Source: an uncultured Phycisphaerales bacterium (GTDB taxonomy: Bacteria > Planctomycetota > Phycisphaerae > Phycisphaerales > SM1A02). From it: a DNA stretch of 64,000 nucleotides. Both the position numbers and the translations under genes were made by a program. Below the pieces are notes generated by a model that was not told where the DNA came from, did no database searches, and saw nothing but the letters and a program-made list of their open reading frames with translations. Positions 1 to 8,827 of this stretch are shown here, piece after piece. The DNA lies in the NCBI GenBank assembly GCA_905480395.1, contig CAJQQE010000018.1, forward strand, positions 1-64,000. Direction: 5' to 3'. Numbering within the stretch: the first letter of the stretch is position 1; each line of letters begins with the position of its first letter.

Positions 1-134
1 GCGTGGTCGGTCATCGCCTCGATCACGGAGCCGCCGACGTCCTCCGTCACGAGCGTTGAGAATAGAGTTCGCGAAGTGCTCCTCCAACACTTCGCATTCA
101 GCCAGAAGAACACGCGATCCATGCAAGAAATCAT
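1..134 (-). CDS. possible N-terminal part of a protein, cut by the window edge
   Basis: On the minus strand one frame stays open from about position 182 to the left edge. Its last part reads TLVTEDVGGSVIEAMTDH, with the G/C-rich third positions typical of coding DNA here. The start is unclear: ATG codons lie at 134 and 122, and a GTG at 50. If real, the gene would diverge from the ABA4-like gene. No family was recognised. The plus-strand frame across the same bases also stays open to a TGA at 261, but its protein looks random. Confidence 0.25.
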   Translation of the reverse strand, partial: MISCMDRVFFWLNAKCWRSTSRTLFSTLVTEDVGGSVIEAMTDH

Positions 135-257
135 CTCGGAAGACGGTTCGGTCGAGTTCTGGTCGAGCGGAGGACTTCGGCATCATGTCCCCGCGGAACC
201 TTCGTCCCGCGTAGTGTCCACAAACACTCCACGCCTTCGATGTCCCGAGGATGATTC

Positions 258-713
258 ATGACGGCCGATTTCCTGTTTCATGCGGCGACCACGACGGTGC
301 TGCCGGCCTGGTTACTCCTGATCTTTCTGCCGCGTTGGAAATGGTCAGCGGGCCTTATCGTGGGATCGATGATCCCCGCCCTCCTGTCTCTGCTCTACGC
401 CGCCGTCATCGTCGTGCACTGGGGTGGGTCGGAGGGCGGATTCGGCAGCCTCGCCGAGGTCTCGGCGTTGTTCGATGATCCGTGGCTGCTGCTCGCCGGA
501 TGGGTGCACTACCTGGCGTTCGACTTGTTCATCGGCGCATGGGAAGTACGTGACTCGCAACGGATGAAGATCCCCCATCTGCTCGTCGTTCCCTGCCTAC
601 TACTCACCTTCGTGTTCGGACCGATCGGACTGCTCATGTACCTCACCTTGCGTGGGATCCGCCGCCGACAGATCATCATCGAGGAGAGTGGAATTGCCAC
701 GCCCACTGCTTGA
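258..713 (+). CDS. ABA4-like (DUF4281) integral membrane protein
   Basis: This 151-residue protein consists mostly of four hydrophobic segments. It carries the family pattern GWVHYLAFDLFIGAWEVRD near residues 80-98, followed by PHLLVVPCLLLTFVFGPIGLL. The pattern matches the ABA4-like (DUF4281) family, named after a plant protein needed for neoxanthin formation; the bacterial role is unknown, so no reaction is assigned. The ATG has a GAGGA ribosome site seven bases upstream. The end overlaps the next membrane-protein gene, which implies translational coupling. No carotenoid enzyme lies nearby. The family call is fairly firm. Confidence 0.8.
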   Translation: MTADFLFHAATTTVLPAWLLLIFLPRWKWSAGLIVGSMIPALLSLLYAAVIVVHWGGSEGGFGSLAEVSALFDDPWLLLAGWVHYLAFDLFIGAWEVRDSQRMKIPHLLVVPCLLLTFVFGPIGLLMYLTLRGIRRRQIIIEESGIATPTA

Positions 714-1569
714 AGTCTTCTCGAGGCATCGCGGGCTCGCGCTGGTCGGACTGATAAACATGGTGGCCGCCGCCGTGTTCCTGCTGTTGATGCAGGTCGA
801 CGACACGACCGTGCTCGGCGTCAATCGCTGGATGAAGCCGTTGAAGTTCGGTTTCTCGACCGGCCTGTACCTGTGGACGATCGCGTGGTTCCTGCCCTTC
901 CTGCGGGTGGGCCGCGCGACGACCTCCGGGCTCGGCTGGATCATCGCGGCGTTGATCTTCTTCGAAAACTCCCTGATCTTCGGGCAGGCGATCCGCGGGA
1001 CGCGGTCGCACTTCAATTTTGACTCTGCGCTGGACGGCGGCATCTTCGGCCTGATGGGGATCCTGATCCTCCTGAATTCACTGATGCTGGTGATCCTCGC
1101 GCTGCTCTTCGTATTTCGCGCGGGCGACGCGCCGCGGCCGTGGATCTGGTCCATTCGCATCGGTCTGTTCGTCCTGCTGCTGGGCAGCGCGCAAGGCGGC
1201 TACATCATCGCCAACGGAGGCCACTCCGTCGGCGGCGCCGACGGCGGACCGGGACTTCCGGTGGTCCATTGGAATACGAAGATCGGTGATCTCCGCGTGG
1301 CGCACCTGATCGGATTGCACGCCGTCCAAGTGATTCCCTTCGTCGCATTTCTCCTCGGCCGGTCGCGATTGAATACCAAACGACAGCTCACGGTCCTGTT
1401 TGCCTTCTCCGCGGGCTACGTGATGTTGGGCGCCGCCCTCTTCTGGCAGGCGATCGAGGGGACGCCCCTGCTGGGATCGGCCCGTGATGCGAATCCGCCA
1501 ACGCTCATCGGAACGAATGTGCCCGACGTGATGCCGCCACCCGAAATCCCACGGATCCTCGACGCTTAA
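694..1569 (+). CDS. multi-pass membrane protein coupled to the ABA4-like gene
   Basis: This is a hydrophobic protein of about 291 residues with seven or eight likely membrane spans and a short polar tail rich in proline. I know no named family for it. A TTG at 694 is chosen as start because GAGGAG at 681-686 sits seven bases upstream; GTG codons at 652 and 688 are in the same frame but badly placed relative to that site. The gene begins inside the ABA4-like gene, so the two are probably made together and may form one membrane complex. A conserved-looking stretch NRWMKPLKFGFSTGLYLWT lies near the N-terminus, between the first spans. Confidence 0.65.
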   Translation: MPRPLLEVFSRHRGLALVGLINMVAAAVFLLLMQVDDTTVLGVNRWMKPLKFGFSTGLYLWTIAWFLPFLRVGRATTSGLGWIIAALIFFENSLIFGQAIRGTRSHFNFDSALDGGIFGLMGILILLNSLMLVILALLFVFRAGDAPRPWIWSIRIGLFVLLLGSAQGGYIIANGGHSVGGADGGPGLPVVHWNTKIGDLRVAHLIGLHAVQVIPFVAFLLGRSRLNTKRQLTVLFAFSAGYVMLGAALFWQAIEGTPLLGSARDANPPTLIGTNVPDVMPPPEIPRILDA

Positions 1570-1614
1570 ATCCCCAAGCCTGACACGTCGGACCCCGAGC
1601 GGTACCCTGATGGC

Positions 1615-2577
1615 ATGGCATCCGGCAACAAGACGATTATCTACGCCGCCCTCATCGGCAATTCCCTGATTTCGATTACGAAATTTGTGGCCGCCAGCAT
1701 CACCGGATCGTCCGCGATGATGGCCGAAGGCATCCACTCGCTGGTGGACACTGGTAACCAGGGGCTTCTGCTCTTCGGGATCAAGAAGGCCCAGGCCCCT
1801 GCGGATGCCCGACATCCCTTCGGCCACGGCAAGGAGATCTACTTCTGGTCGTTCGTGGTGGCGATCCTGATCTTCGCGCTCGGCGCCGGTATCGCGCTCT
1901 ACGAGGGTTTCCACCGGGTCATGCATCCGGAGCCCGTCACCAGTCCGATGGTCAACTACGTGGTGCTGGTGCTCGCGATGATCTTCGAGGGCGTGGCGTG
2001 GTACATGGCGTACAAGGAGTTTCGCCGCTTTCAGGGGCCGCGCTCCCTGCCCGCAGCGATCCAGGCCTCAAAGGACCCAACCACATTCGTGGTGCTCTTC
2101 GAAGACACCGCGGCGATGCTCGGACTGTTCGTCGCCTTCGTCGGGCTGGTCCTGAACCAGTGGCTCGAAATGCCGATCTTTGACGGTATCGCCACCCTCT
2201 GCATCGGCGTGATTCTCGCGTTCACCGCGGTGTGGATGGCGGTTCGAACGAAATCGCTGCTGATCGGTGAATCCGCGGATCCTGAATTGATCAAAGACGT
2301 TCGCGCCCGGGCCGCAGAAGTCGATGCGATCATCAGTGTCAACGAAGTACTCACCCTGCACATGGGTCCGAACTTCATCCTGCTCAATGTCAGCGTTGAT
2401 TTTCGGGACGAGCTTCACGCTGGCGACGTCGAGAAAGCCATCGACCTGCTGACCCGGGAGATTCGCGCTGCCCACCCCGACGTGCAACGAGTGTTCATAG
2501 AAGCTGAATGCCGGACGGCCGCCGCGAAGAACGCCGCCGACGCGAGCCAAGCCGCGACGGAAGACCTCTCCGAATAG
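1615..2577 (+). CDS. cation diffusion facilitator (CDF) transporter, ZnT9-like group
   Basis: This 320-residue protein has about six membrane spans and a C-terminal cytoplasmic domain. Span 2 carries the metal-site pattern HSLVD (H41, D45). Span 5 carries FEDTAAMLG (E163, D164) instead of the usual second HxxxD; the ED form and the preceding KDPTTFVVL resemble the SLC30A9/ZnT9 branch. A His-rich loop, RHPFGHGK, lies after span 2. CDF proteins exchange divalent metals such as Zn2+ for protons; the metal here cannot be read from sequence. The C-terminal domain (about residues 215-300) has the ferredoxin-like CDF fold pattern. A strong terminator follows. Confidence 0.88.
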   Translation: MASGNKTIIYAALIGNSLISITKFVAASITGSSAMMAEGIHSLVDTGNQGLLLFGIKKAQAPADARHPFGHGKEIYFWSFVVAILIFALGAGIALYEGFHRVMHPEPVTSPMVNYVVLVLAMIFEGVAWYMAYKEFRRFQGPRSLPAAIQASKDPTTFVVLFEDTAAMLGLFVAFVGLVLNQWLEMPIFDGIATLCIGVILAFTAVWMAVRTKSLLIGESADPELIKDVRARAAEVDAIISVNEVLTLHMGPNFILLNVSVDFRDELHAGDVEKAIDLLTREIRAAHPDVQRVFIEAECRTAAAKNAADASQAATEDLSE

Positions 2578-2583
2578 AAGACG

Positions 2584-2624
2584 CCGGAGCCAGAACGAAT
2601 CCTGGCTCCGGTGTTTCTTTTTCT
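2584..2624 (+). terminator. rho-independent terminator after the CDF transporter
   Basis: A perfect 10-bp stem (2584-2593 with 2602-2611) closes an 8-base loop and is followed by a T-rich run on the plus strand. It lies 6 bases after the transporter stop codon. Confidence 0.85.
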
Positions 2625-3093
2625 CTGATCAAGACGGTTTGCCCGCGGTTTAGTTCTTCGAGACTCGCTTGGTGACCATCGGCTTGGCGGCCCATTTGGG
2701 CGTTCCACGATTCGGGAAGGGTCATCGGTGCGTCCTGACTTGCGATCGCAGGCAGGGTCGTGGGCTCACTGGCCGTTGATCCAGCGAATCCGGCGCTCAT
2801 CACACAAATAGCGAGTCCGGTTGCAACGTCATTCAGAATGTGGGGTCTCTCTTCTGATTCTGGGCAGGTCAAAAATGACCGTACGAATACACGATCGATA
2901 CGTCGTCTGTTTTTACCAAGAACCAACCTCGGTCGTTCCAGCGTCGCGGAGAAGTTTTTTGCCGCGATCAGAGAAGCCACCCGCCGGCGGCTTCCGTCGT
3001 GGCGGAATCATTGAAAGGCTGTTTCCGTACCGAGAACGCCAGCGATTCGTCGCCCGCCGACGACCCCCGGAAAATTCGCGCATCATGTGAATC
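2625..3093. other. stretch without a supportable gene
   Basis: No frame here has a convincing protein. The minus strand from about 2845 to 2651 shows two adjoining frames that together look like a small secreted protein ending in KWAAKPMVTKRVSKN, but they are separated by a frame change and lack a good start. The right end presumably contains the promoter of the lipoprotein gene at 3094; no clear -35/-10 pair was found. Confidence 0.4.
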
Positions 3094-3711
3094 ATGCTGA
3101 TCATGTTCTCCTTCATTCGACGACGATCGGTCTTGCTGCTCATCCTGCCGCTCCTCGCCGCCTGCCAATCAACCCCGCCCCCCGTGGAGTCAACGCAGGC
3201 CGCGAGTCCAGCACCATCGACCAACCATCATGAGATTCGGGTTGTGGTCGTGGAAGATTGTCCTGGTGCCGCCCCGACGGCCGCACGGGTTCGATCCGTC
3301 GCGGCCCAGCTCGGAATTCACGACCTCGACCTGCGGATCATCATGGTTCGAACCCCAGAGGAAGCGATCGCCAACCAGATGCTCGGATCGCCCACCGTGC
3401 TGATCGATGGGATCGATATCGAGACCTCGGCCCGAAATCGAACCGATTTCGCGATCGCCTGTCGGACCTACCGCGGAACACCGATTCCGCCGGTCTCGCT
3501 GGTGGAGGCCGCGATTCGAGAAGCCTGGACCAGGCGATCATCGAGGGTTCCCCCTTCGAAGCCGATTCCCGCCACCTCTCTCAGGGCCGCACGAGCCACC
3601 GGTATCGAAACCGCTCGCCACCTTTGCGGTACGCCTTTGGTCACTCCATTCAACCTGCCATCGCTTTCACTGGCCCTTCAAAATCACAGATCAGGAATCA
3701 GATATGACTGA
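3094..3711 (+). CDS. lipoprotein with a thioredoxin-like domain
   Basis: The 205-residue product starts with a lipoprotein signal: RRR, then a hydrophobic stretch ending LLAAC with the lipid Cys near residue 24. A second ATG at 3103 is equally possible. Residues 48-115 contain VVVVEDCPGAAPTAARV and later NQMLGSPTVLIDGIDIE. This spacing (CP near a first strand, then GSPTV with a cis-proline) resembles the thioredoxin-like domain of alkylmercury-lyase-type and DUF2703-like proteins. Only one Cys is in the active-site position, so classical dithiol chemistry is unlikely. The last 8 bases overlap the metalloprotease gene, so the two are co-translated. Confidence 0.6.
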   Translation: MLIMFSFIRRRSVLLLILPLLAACQSTPPPVESTQAASPAPSTNHHEIRVVVVEDCPGAAPTAARVRSVAAQLGIHDLDLRIIMVRTPEEAIANQMLGSPTVLIDGIDIETSARNRTDFAIACRTYRGTPIPPVSLVEAAIREAWTRRSSRVPPSKPIPATSLRAARATGIETARHLCGTPLVTPFNLPSLSLALQNHRSGIRYD

Positions 3712-6181
3712 CCCGTCCCCCGCCGCTCGCCCGTTCCGGCCACTCTCGCTTCTGGCCCTTGCCCTCGTGATCGCTGGCCCGTTGGCGGTCGATGCCGACG
3801 CCCAAATGGGACGTCGCGGGCGAGGCGGCGGTAATGGACCCGCTCGACCCGACGCCGCCGCGAAGAAGGCCGATGAACCCAAGTCTTACGACGACGTGAT
3901 CACCGACAAGGCGGTCACCGACATCGGCCTGATCAACACCCATCGCATTGATGATGATCTCTTCTTCGAGATTCCACCCGCGACGCTCGACACCGACATC
4001 CTCTGGGTGGTGCAGGTTGCTCGAACCACTGCTGGCGCCGCATATGCCGGAAGCCCCGTGCAGGATCGCGTGGTTCGATTTGAAAAACGCGGCGAGAAGA
4101 TCCTGCTTCGCGACGCTCAGTTCCGCATGCGGGCCGACACCAAAGACGCGGTCAAGATCGCCGTCGAGGCCAGCAGCATTGATCCCATCATCGCGGTCTT
4201 CGACATCGAGGCCTACGGCAAGAATCAGGCACCGGTCATCAAGGTGACTAACTTTTTCCGATCGAATCACAGCGAAGCGAACGTGCAACGAAGTCTCGGT
4301 GCCGGCAGCCTCGATCGGGGACGGACCTTCATCGAGGAGGTTCGCTCCTTCCCCGGGAACGTCGAAACCAAGGTCCTGGCCACGTACGCGCCCGGACAAG
4401 CGAGCGCCACCGCTGGGCGACGCGGCGGGCCGGGCGGCTTTGGCGGACCAAGTCGTCCGCGAGGGACCGTGACTGCGGTCGTTCATCACAGCATGGTGAA
4501 ACTCCCGGACAATCCGATGAAGCCACGGAAGCATGATGAACGCGTTGGCTACTTCTCAGTTGGCTTCGAAGACTACGCCCAGATGCAGAATCATCAGTTC
4601 GAACGTGATCGCTACATCACGCGTTGGAGGCTCGAGAAGAAGGACCCCGAGGCGGAGATGTCCGATCCGGTGAAGCCGATCGTCTTCTACGTCGGCCGCG
4701 GCGTCCCCGACAAGTTAAAGCCCTTCGTCAAGCGGGGCATTGAAAAGTGGGCCACCGCCTTCGAGGCCGCCGGCTTCTCAAACGCCATTCGTGCCGAGTA
4801 CGCACCTGATCCGCGGGAAGATCCGGAGTGGGACGCGGAAGACGCCCGGCATTCAGTGATCCGCTGGGTCCCGAGCGCCACGGAGAACGCGTTCGGCCCG
4901 CACGTGCACGATCCACGCACCGGAGAGATCCTCGAAGCAGATGTGCGGATGTATCACAACGTGATGAAACTGGCCCGCGACTGGTACTTCGCCCAGTGCG
5001 CCGCCACCGACGAACGCGCCCAAAAACTTCCGATGCCCGACGACTTGGTCGGTGAACTCGTCGAGTTCGTGGTCATCCATGAAGTCGGACACACCCTGGG
5101 CCTTCCGCATAACTTCAAAGCCTCGAACAGCTACACCGTCGAGCAACTCCGCGATCCTGAGTGGACCAAGAAGAATGGCACCGCGCCGTCCATCATGGAT
5201 TACGCCCGCTTCAACTACGTCGCCCAGCCCGGTGATGGCGCCGCGTTGATACCGGCGATCGGGCCCTACGATCTCTACTCGATCGACTGGGGCTATCGAC
5301 AGTTCCCGTCGAACGCCGATGAAACCGCCGAACTTGAGGCGATCATCGCCAAGCAGATTGATGAGCCGATGTTCCGCTTCGGCGGCGGTGGCGATTACAC
5401 GTCACAGACCGAAGACCTCACCGATGACGCCATCGAAGCGACCCGCCTCGGCCTCGCCAATCTCGAACGCATCACGAACCTCGTGGTCGAGGCATCGTGC
5501 GCCCCCGGCAAGAACTACGACCAGCTTGCCAACATGTACGACGCCATCCTCTCGCAGTGGAATCGTGAGATGGGCCACGTTGCCGGCTTGGTCGGCGGGG
5601 TCGAGGAGATCAATATCTGGTACGGCCAGGCCGATCAGCGATACTTCCCGCTCGAATCGGATCGACAGCGTGCGGCGGTCGCCTTCTTGGTCGAGAACGC
5701 ATTGCAAACCCCAACCGCGATGATGCCGAATGACGTGATCGATCGACTCACCGGCAACGGCGTGGCCGACCGCGTGCTTTCTAGCCAGTCGCGGGTCGTG
5801 AATTCCCTGCTCAGCGCCCGACGGGTCGATCGCATGTCTGAGCATGCCAACCGAATTGGCGATGACGCCTATGCACCCGCCGACATGATGGACGACCTTC
5901 GTGACGGTATCTTTGCGGAGATGAACGGCAACGACGCCATCGAGATCGATGTCTATCGCCGGAACCTTCAACGAACCTACGTCGATCGGCTCGGCGGGGT
6001 CATTGAGACACCGAGTGCGTCCAGCGACCTTCCGGCCCTCGCCCGCGGAGAACTCGTGGCCATCATGATGATGACCAATGAGGCGGCGAGCAGTCGAGCG
6101 GAAGACGCCACGGTCAAAGCCCACTTGGCGGATCTTCATGCTCGTTGCCGCAAGGCGCTCGACACCGAGAACGACGCCTGA
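3704..6181 (+). CDS. secreted zinc-dependent metalloprotease (DUF5117/DUF5118 type)
   Basis: The 825-residue protein begins with a signal peptide (residues about 12-33) and a Gly/Arg-rich linker. Next come regions matching DUF5118 (YDDVITDKAVTDIGLINTHR) and DUF5117, then a gluzincin-type zinc site HEVGHTLGLPHNF starting at residue 459. The His/Glu/His pattern with a downstream His is complete, so it should be an active periplasmic or surface protease; substrates are unknown. The start at 3704 is preferred over the upstream in-frame extension because AGGA lies seven bases before it and a signal peptide follows at once. It overlaps the lipoprotein gene by 8 bases and ends at a strong terminator. 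Confidence 0.87.
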   Translation: MTDPSPAARPFRPLSLLALALVIAGPLAVDADAQMGRRGRGGGNGPARPDAAAKKADEPKSYDDVITDKAVTDIGLINTHRIDDDLFFEIPPATLDTDILWVVQVARTTAGAAYAGSPVQDRVVRFEKRGEKILLRDAQFRMRADTKDAVKIAVEASSIDPIIAVFDIEAYGKNQAPVIKVTNFFRSNHSEANVQRSLGAGSLDRGRTFIEEVRSFPGNVETKVLATYAPGQASATAGRRGGPGGFGGPSRPRGTVTAVVHHSMVKLPDNPMKPRKHDERVGYFSVGFEDYAQMQNHQFERDRYITRWRLEKKDPEAEMSDPVKPIVFYVGRGVPDKLKPFVKRGIEKWATAFEAAGFSNAIRAEYAPDPREDPEWDAEDARHSVIRWVPSATENAFGPHVHDPRTGEILEADVRMYHNVMKLARDWYFAQCAATDERAQKLPMPDDLVGELVEFVVIHEVGHTLGLPHNFKASNSYTVEQLRDPEWTKKNGTAPSIMDYARFNYVAQPGDGAALIPAIGPYDLYSIDWGYRQFPSNADETAELEAIIAKQIDEPMFRFGGGGDYTSQTEDLTDDAIEATRLGLANLERITNLVVEASCAPGKNYDQLANMYDAILSQWNREMGHVAGLVGGVEEINIWYGQADQRYFPLESDRQRAAVAFLVENALQTPTAMMPNDVIDRLTGNGVADRVLSSQSRVVNSLLSARRVDRMSEHANRIGDDAYAPADMMDDLRDGIFAEMNGNDAIEIDVYRRNLQRTYVDRLGGVIETPSASSDLPALARGELVAIMMMTNEAASSRAEDATVKAHLADLHARCRKALDTENDA

Positions 6182-6217
6182 ATTCAGCCCGCTTCTGGCG
6201 GATTTCCGCGAACTTCG

Positions 6218-6254
6218 AACCCCGGATTCCAAACCATGGAATCCGGGGTTTTTC
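6218..6254 (+). terminator. rho-independent terminator after the metalloprotease
   Basis: A perfect 13-bp stem (6218-6230 with 6238-6250) encloses a 7-base loop and is followed directly by a run of T on the plus strand. Confidence 0.92.
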
Positions 6255-6365
6255 GATGGCAAATGAACGTCAAACCTGGGCTCACGGCGCCGGTCGCCGA
6301 TGGTTCGATCAACGGTGCCGATCTCGGGCTGCGCTTCGTCTATTGGAGTACCTGAAAGACCCCGG

Positions 6366-7406
6366 TCACTTTTTTTGCTCGCGCGTCGCGACCATCGGCT
6401 CGCGAGCCCACGCTGGCGTGGAGGCGCGACCGTCATAGATCATGTCGCTGAACGTGGAGATGAGCTGGTCACCCTTCCGCTCGGTGGTGATGCGAGCATC
6501 CAAGGAAACGCCCTCGGCATCGATGCCCACGTATCGCATCTTAAGAAGGTTCTTCGAGGCCGACGACACCTCGCCTTCGAGCATCATGCCCGTGCTGGTG
6601 ACGTACTTCTGGCGTATGACCCGGGCATGAATGTCGAACCACATCAGCCCGTTCCCCGTCACGTTCATCGAGCCGTCGGGCATTCGAATTCCCTCGATGG
6701 TTACGACGCACCGCTTGTCGGCGCTCCACTTCGCTTCATTGACGAAGGCCATCCCACCCATGTCGGTCACCCAGTTGCCGGTCGGATCCCAACCCGAGAG
6801 TGCTTCGACAAAGTGATTGACCCGAGTGAATTGCTGAATAAATGGCGTTTCCTTCCCGTCCGCTCGAGCGACGGTTCGCCGTCGGCGGTTCTCGCCAAGA
6901 CGCTCGATCGTGGTGAGGAGCTCGTAGGTTTCTCCCCCTCCGGACTCCTCGGACGAGAAGACCGTCTTCGAATCGTCGAATCCGACTAACTTGCCAGAGG
7001 CGGACCACGGTCGGCCTGCATCGAGACCACTCAATGACTTGGCCGGCACGCCCGACTTGTCGTCCCAGGCAATCGTCTCGGATCCGGCGGACAGCAACTT
7101 GCCTTGATCATCGACGTAGGTAAAGGTCCGAACCACCTGACGCCCCGCCTCATCGAGGCTGGTCCGCGCGCGGTAGTGGTACGGGATTCCCGCGGGGATG
7201 GTTTTCCAAACGTCGGTCGTCACGCCAGAGGTTTCCCACCAGCCGAGATCACCTCCATCAATGAGGTACGCCGTGAACTCGGCCCACGAACCAGGCTTCT
7301 TGAGATCCCCGTCGTTCTGCGCGGACGCCGGATTCGGACCCAAAACCACGCACGCGAGCGTGAACAGGGCCAAGGAGACGAGTCGATGGGTTCGAGCAAT
7401 GGTCAT
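6366..7406 (-). CDS. secreted protein of unknown function, DUF1579-like
   Basis: The 346-residue product has a clear signal peptide (RTHRLVSLALFTLACVVL, cleaved near PASAQ). Its body contains DDSKTVFSSEESGGGETYEL and GNWVTDMGGMAFVNEAKWS, followed by TGMMLEGEVSSASKNLLKMR. The alternating strand pattern and the late block resemble DUF1579-type, lipocalin-like proteins that may bind a small hydrophobic ligand; this is a guess from pattern. The start at 7406 has GGAGAG upstream and opens straight into the signal peptide, so the longer frame to 7631 is rejected. It converges with the metalloprotease gene. Confidence 0.7.
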   Translation of the reverse strand: MTIARTHRLVSLALFTLACVVLGPNPASAQNDGDLKKPGSWAEFTAYLIDGGDLGWWETSGVTTDVWKTIPAGIPYHYRARTSLDEAGRQVVRTFTYVDDQGKLLSAGSETIAWDDKSGVPAKSLSGLDAGRPWSASGKLVGFDDSKTVFSSEESGGGETYELLTTIERLGENRRRRTVARADGKETPFIQQFTRVNHFVEALSGWDPTGNWVTDMGGMAFVNEAKWSADKRCVVTIEGIRMPDGSMNVTGNGLMWFDIHARVIRQKYVTSTGMMLEGEVSSASKNLLKMRYVGIDAEGVSLDARITTERKGDQLISTFSDMIYDGRASTPAWAREPMVATREQKK

Positions 7407-7584
7407 GGTTCTCTCCGAAAGACAAAAGATTCGCGATGGGGACGGGTGCCACGGGTTTCGCCTACATCCTGACAGATTCGAGCCGCCCTCGAACCACCGG
7501 CCCCTCCCGATGCGGAAACGGCCTCCTGGCAGGAAAACGGCGACGGGAGTGCATCGCGACCGCGATCGCGACGAAACCCCTCTC

Positions 7585-7821
7585 ATGTCCACTCCCACCG
7601 TCGACGACAAGTTCGAGATCGTCACCTCCACGGCCTACTGGATGGAGAAGCAACTTCCCTACCGGGTACCCCGCGCGCCCTTGATCCGGGCGGGTGCTGC
7701 CGCCTTGGCGAATGCGATCGACACCCATTGCTCCACGGAGTCGGTCGGCCTAGATACTCGGTGCAGACAACACGTCCGTCGGGCCATTCGAGAGGCCATC
7801 GCCGGCCGGTTCGAGATCTGA
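7585..7821 (+). CDS. small protein of unknown function
   Basis: This 78-residue product starts MSTPTVDDKFEIVTSTAYW and ends in a basic, probably helical part (RCRQHVRRAIREAIAG). It has no signal peptide or membrane span and no family I recognise. It is the only plausible coding frame in the 600-base gap between two secreted-protein genes, and its codon use fits the neighbours. The start is the first ATG after a poorly coding upstream stretch. It is more likely real than not. Confidence 0.5.
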   Translation: MSTPTVDDKFEIVTSTAYWMEKQLPYRVPRAPLIRAGAAALANAIDTHCSTESVGLDTRCRQHVRRAIREAIAGRFEI

Positions 7822-8017
7822 ACCCGGATGCGGTCCAGACCCCCCATCGGTCGGCCACCAAAACACCGCGCGCCACAAGATGCAGAAGTGGATGTCGGAT
7901 GCCCAAGAGGCATCCGTTCGCATCCCTCGTCGTCGCCTCGACCGGGCGATGCTATTCTCCATTCACCGCCCGCCGCGGCCACCCTCCGAATTCACCCAAC
8001 TCGAACGAGGTTCACCG

Positions 8018-8758
8018 ATGCCCTTCAGAATCACATCACTCACCGCCCTTGTCGCCGGACTTCTTCTCGCCGGCTCCTTGAACACCGTCGATGCCTCTCG
8101 GGCCCAATCAGCACCCCCGGCACCCGCCGCCATGGTCGACGGCACCGCGCCGGGATTCCGCGACCTCGTCGAGGCCGACTTCACCAATGTCAATGGCAAG
8201 CCCGACACCTGGACCTGGGACGGCAATTCCGTGAAGTGCACCGGTGATCCCGTGAGCGTGACTCGCTCCGTCAAGCCGTACACAAACTTCGAGATGGTCT
8301 GCGAATGGCGCCATCTCAAGGACGCCGGCAACTCCGGGATCTTTCTTTGGTCACCGATCGAATCGATGAATCGACTCGAAGGCCCGGGGCTCCCCGAGGG
8401 CATCGAGGTTCAGGTGCTCGATCTCGGCTACAAGGCCGCGTACGAAAAAGGTGGCAACAAGGCCAACTGGTTCACCTGCCATGGCGACGTCTTTCCGGTC
8501 GGCGCCTCCACCATGAAACCCTTTCCACCGACGTCCCCCAACGGACGACGGAGCTTCCCGACGAAGGAGACCACCCGCGACACTGGCGAGTGGAACCACT
8601 ATTACATCCGCGCCATCAACGGCGAAGTTCGTCTCTGGGTGAATGGCGTCGAAGTCTCGGGTGGCAACCAGTGCACGCCCGCGACCGGTTACCTCGCCCT
8701 CGAAAGTGAAGGTTCGCCGATCGACTTCCGCGGCCTGCGGATCCGCGAGCTTCCATGA
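8018..8758 (+). CDS. secreted DUF1080 (3-keto-disaccharide hydrolase-like) protein
   Basis: The 246-residue protein has a signal peptide (MPFRITSLTALVAGLLLAG) and one DUF1080 domain across residues 45-245. Typical points are FEMVCEWRHLKDAGNSGIFL, PEGIEVQVLD, GEWNHYYIRAINGEVRLWVN and the closing GYLALESEGSPIDFRGLRI. The domain is a concanavalin-like beta sandwich. Planctomycetes carry many copies, and characterised members cleave 3-keto-glycosides; whether this one is catalytic is unknown. The start at 8018 is set by the signal peptide. It likely acts in the periplasm or at the cell surface. Confidence 0.87.
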   Translation: MPFRITSLTALVAGLLLAGSLNTVDASRAQSAPPAPAAMVDGTAPGFRDLVEADFTNVNGKPDTWTWDGNSVKCTGDPVSVTRSVKPYTNFEMVCEWRHLKDAGNSGIFLWSPIESMNRLEGPGLPEGIEVQVLDLGYKAAYEKGGNKANWFTCHGDVFPVGASTMKPFPPTSPNGRRSFPTKETTRDTGEWNHYYIRAINGEVRLWVNGVEVSGGNQCTPATGYLALESEGSPIDFRGLRIRELP

Positions 8759-8827
8759 CCGACCGAAGAACGCTCGAAAAACCCGTTTCAGAATGTCATC
8801 GCAACGCCTCGAGCGTCGCGGGAACCT

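Noticed and set aside
3407-3703. N-terminal extension of the metalloprotease
   Set aside because: It overlaps the lipoprotein gene in another frame, is Pro/Arg-rich and hides the signal peptide that starts after 3704.
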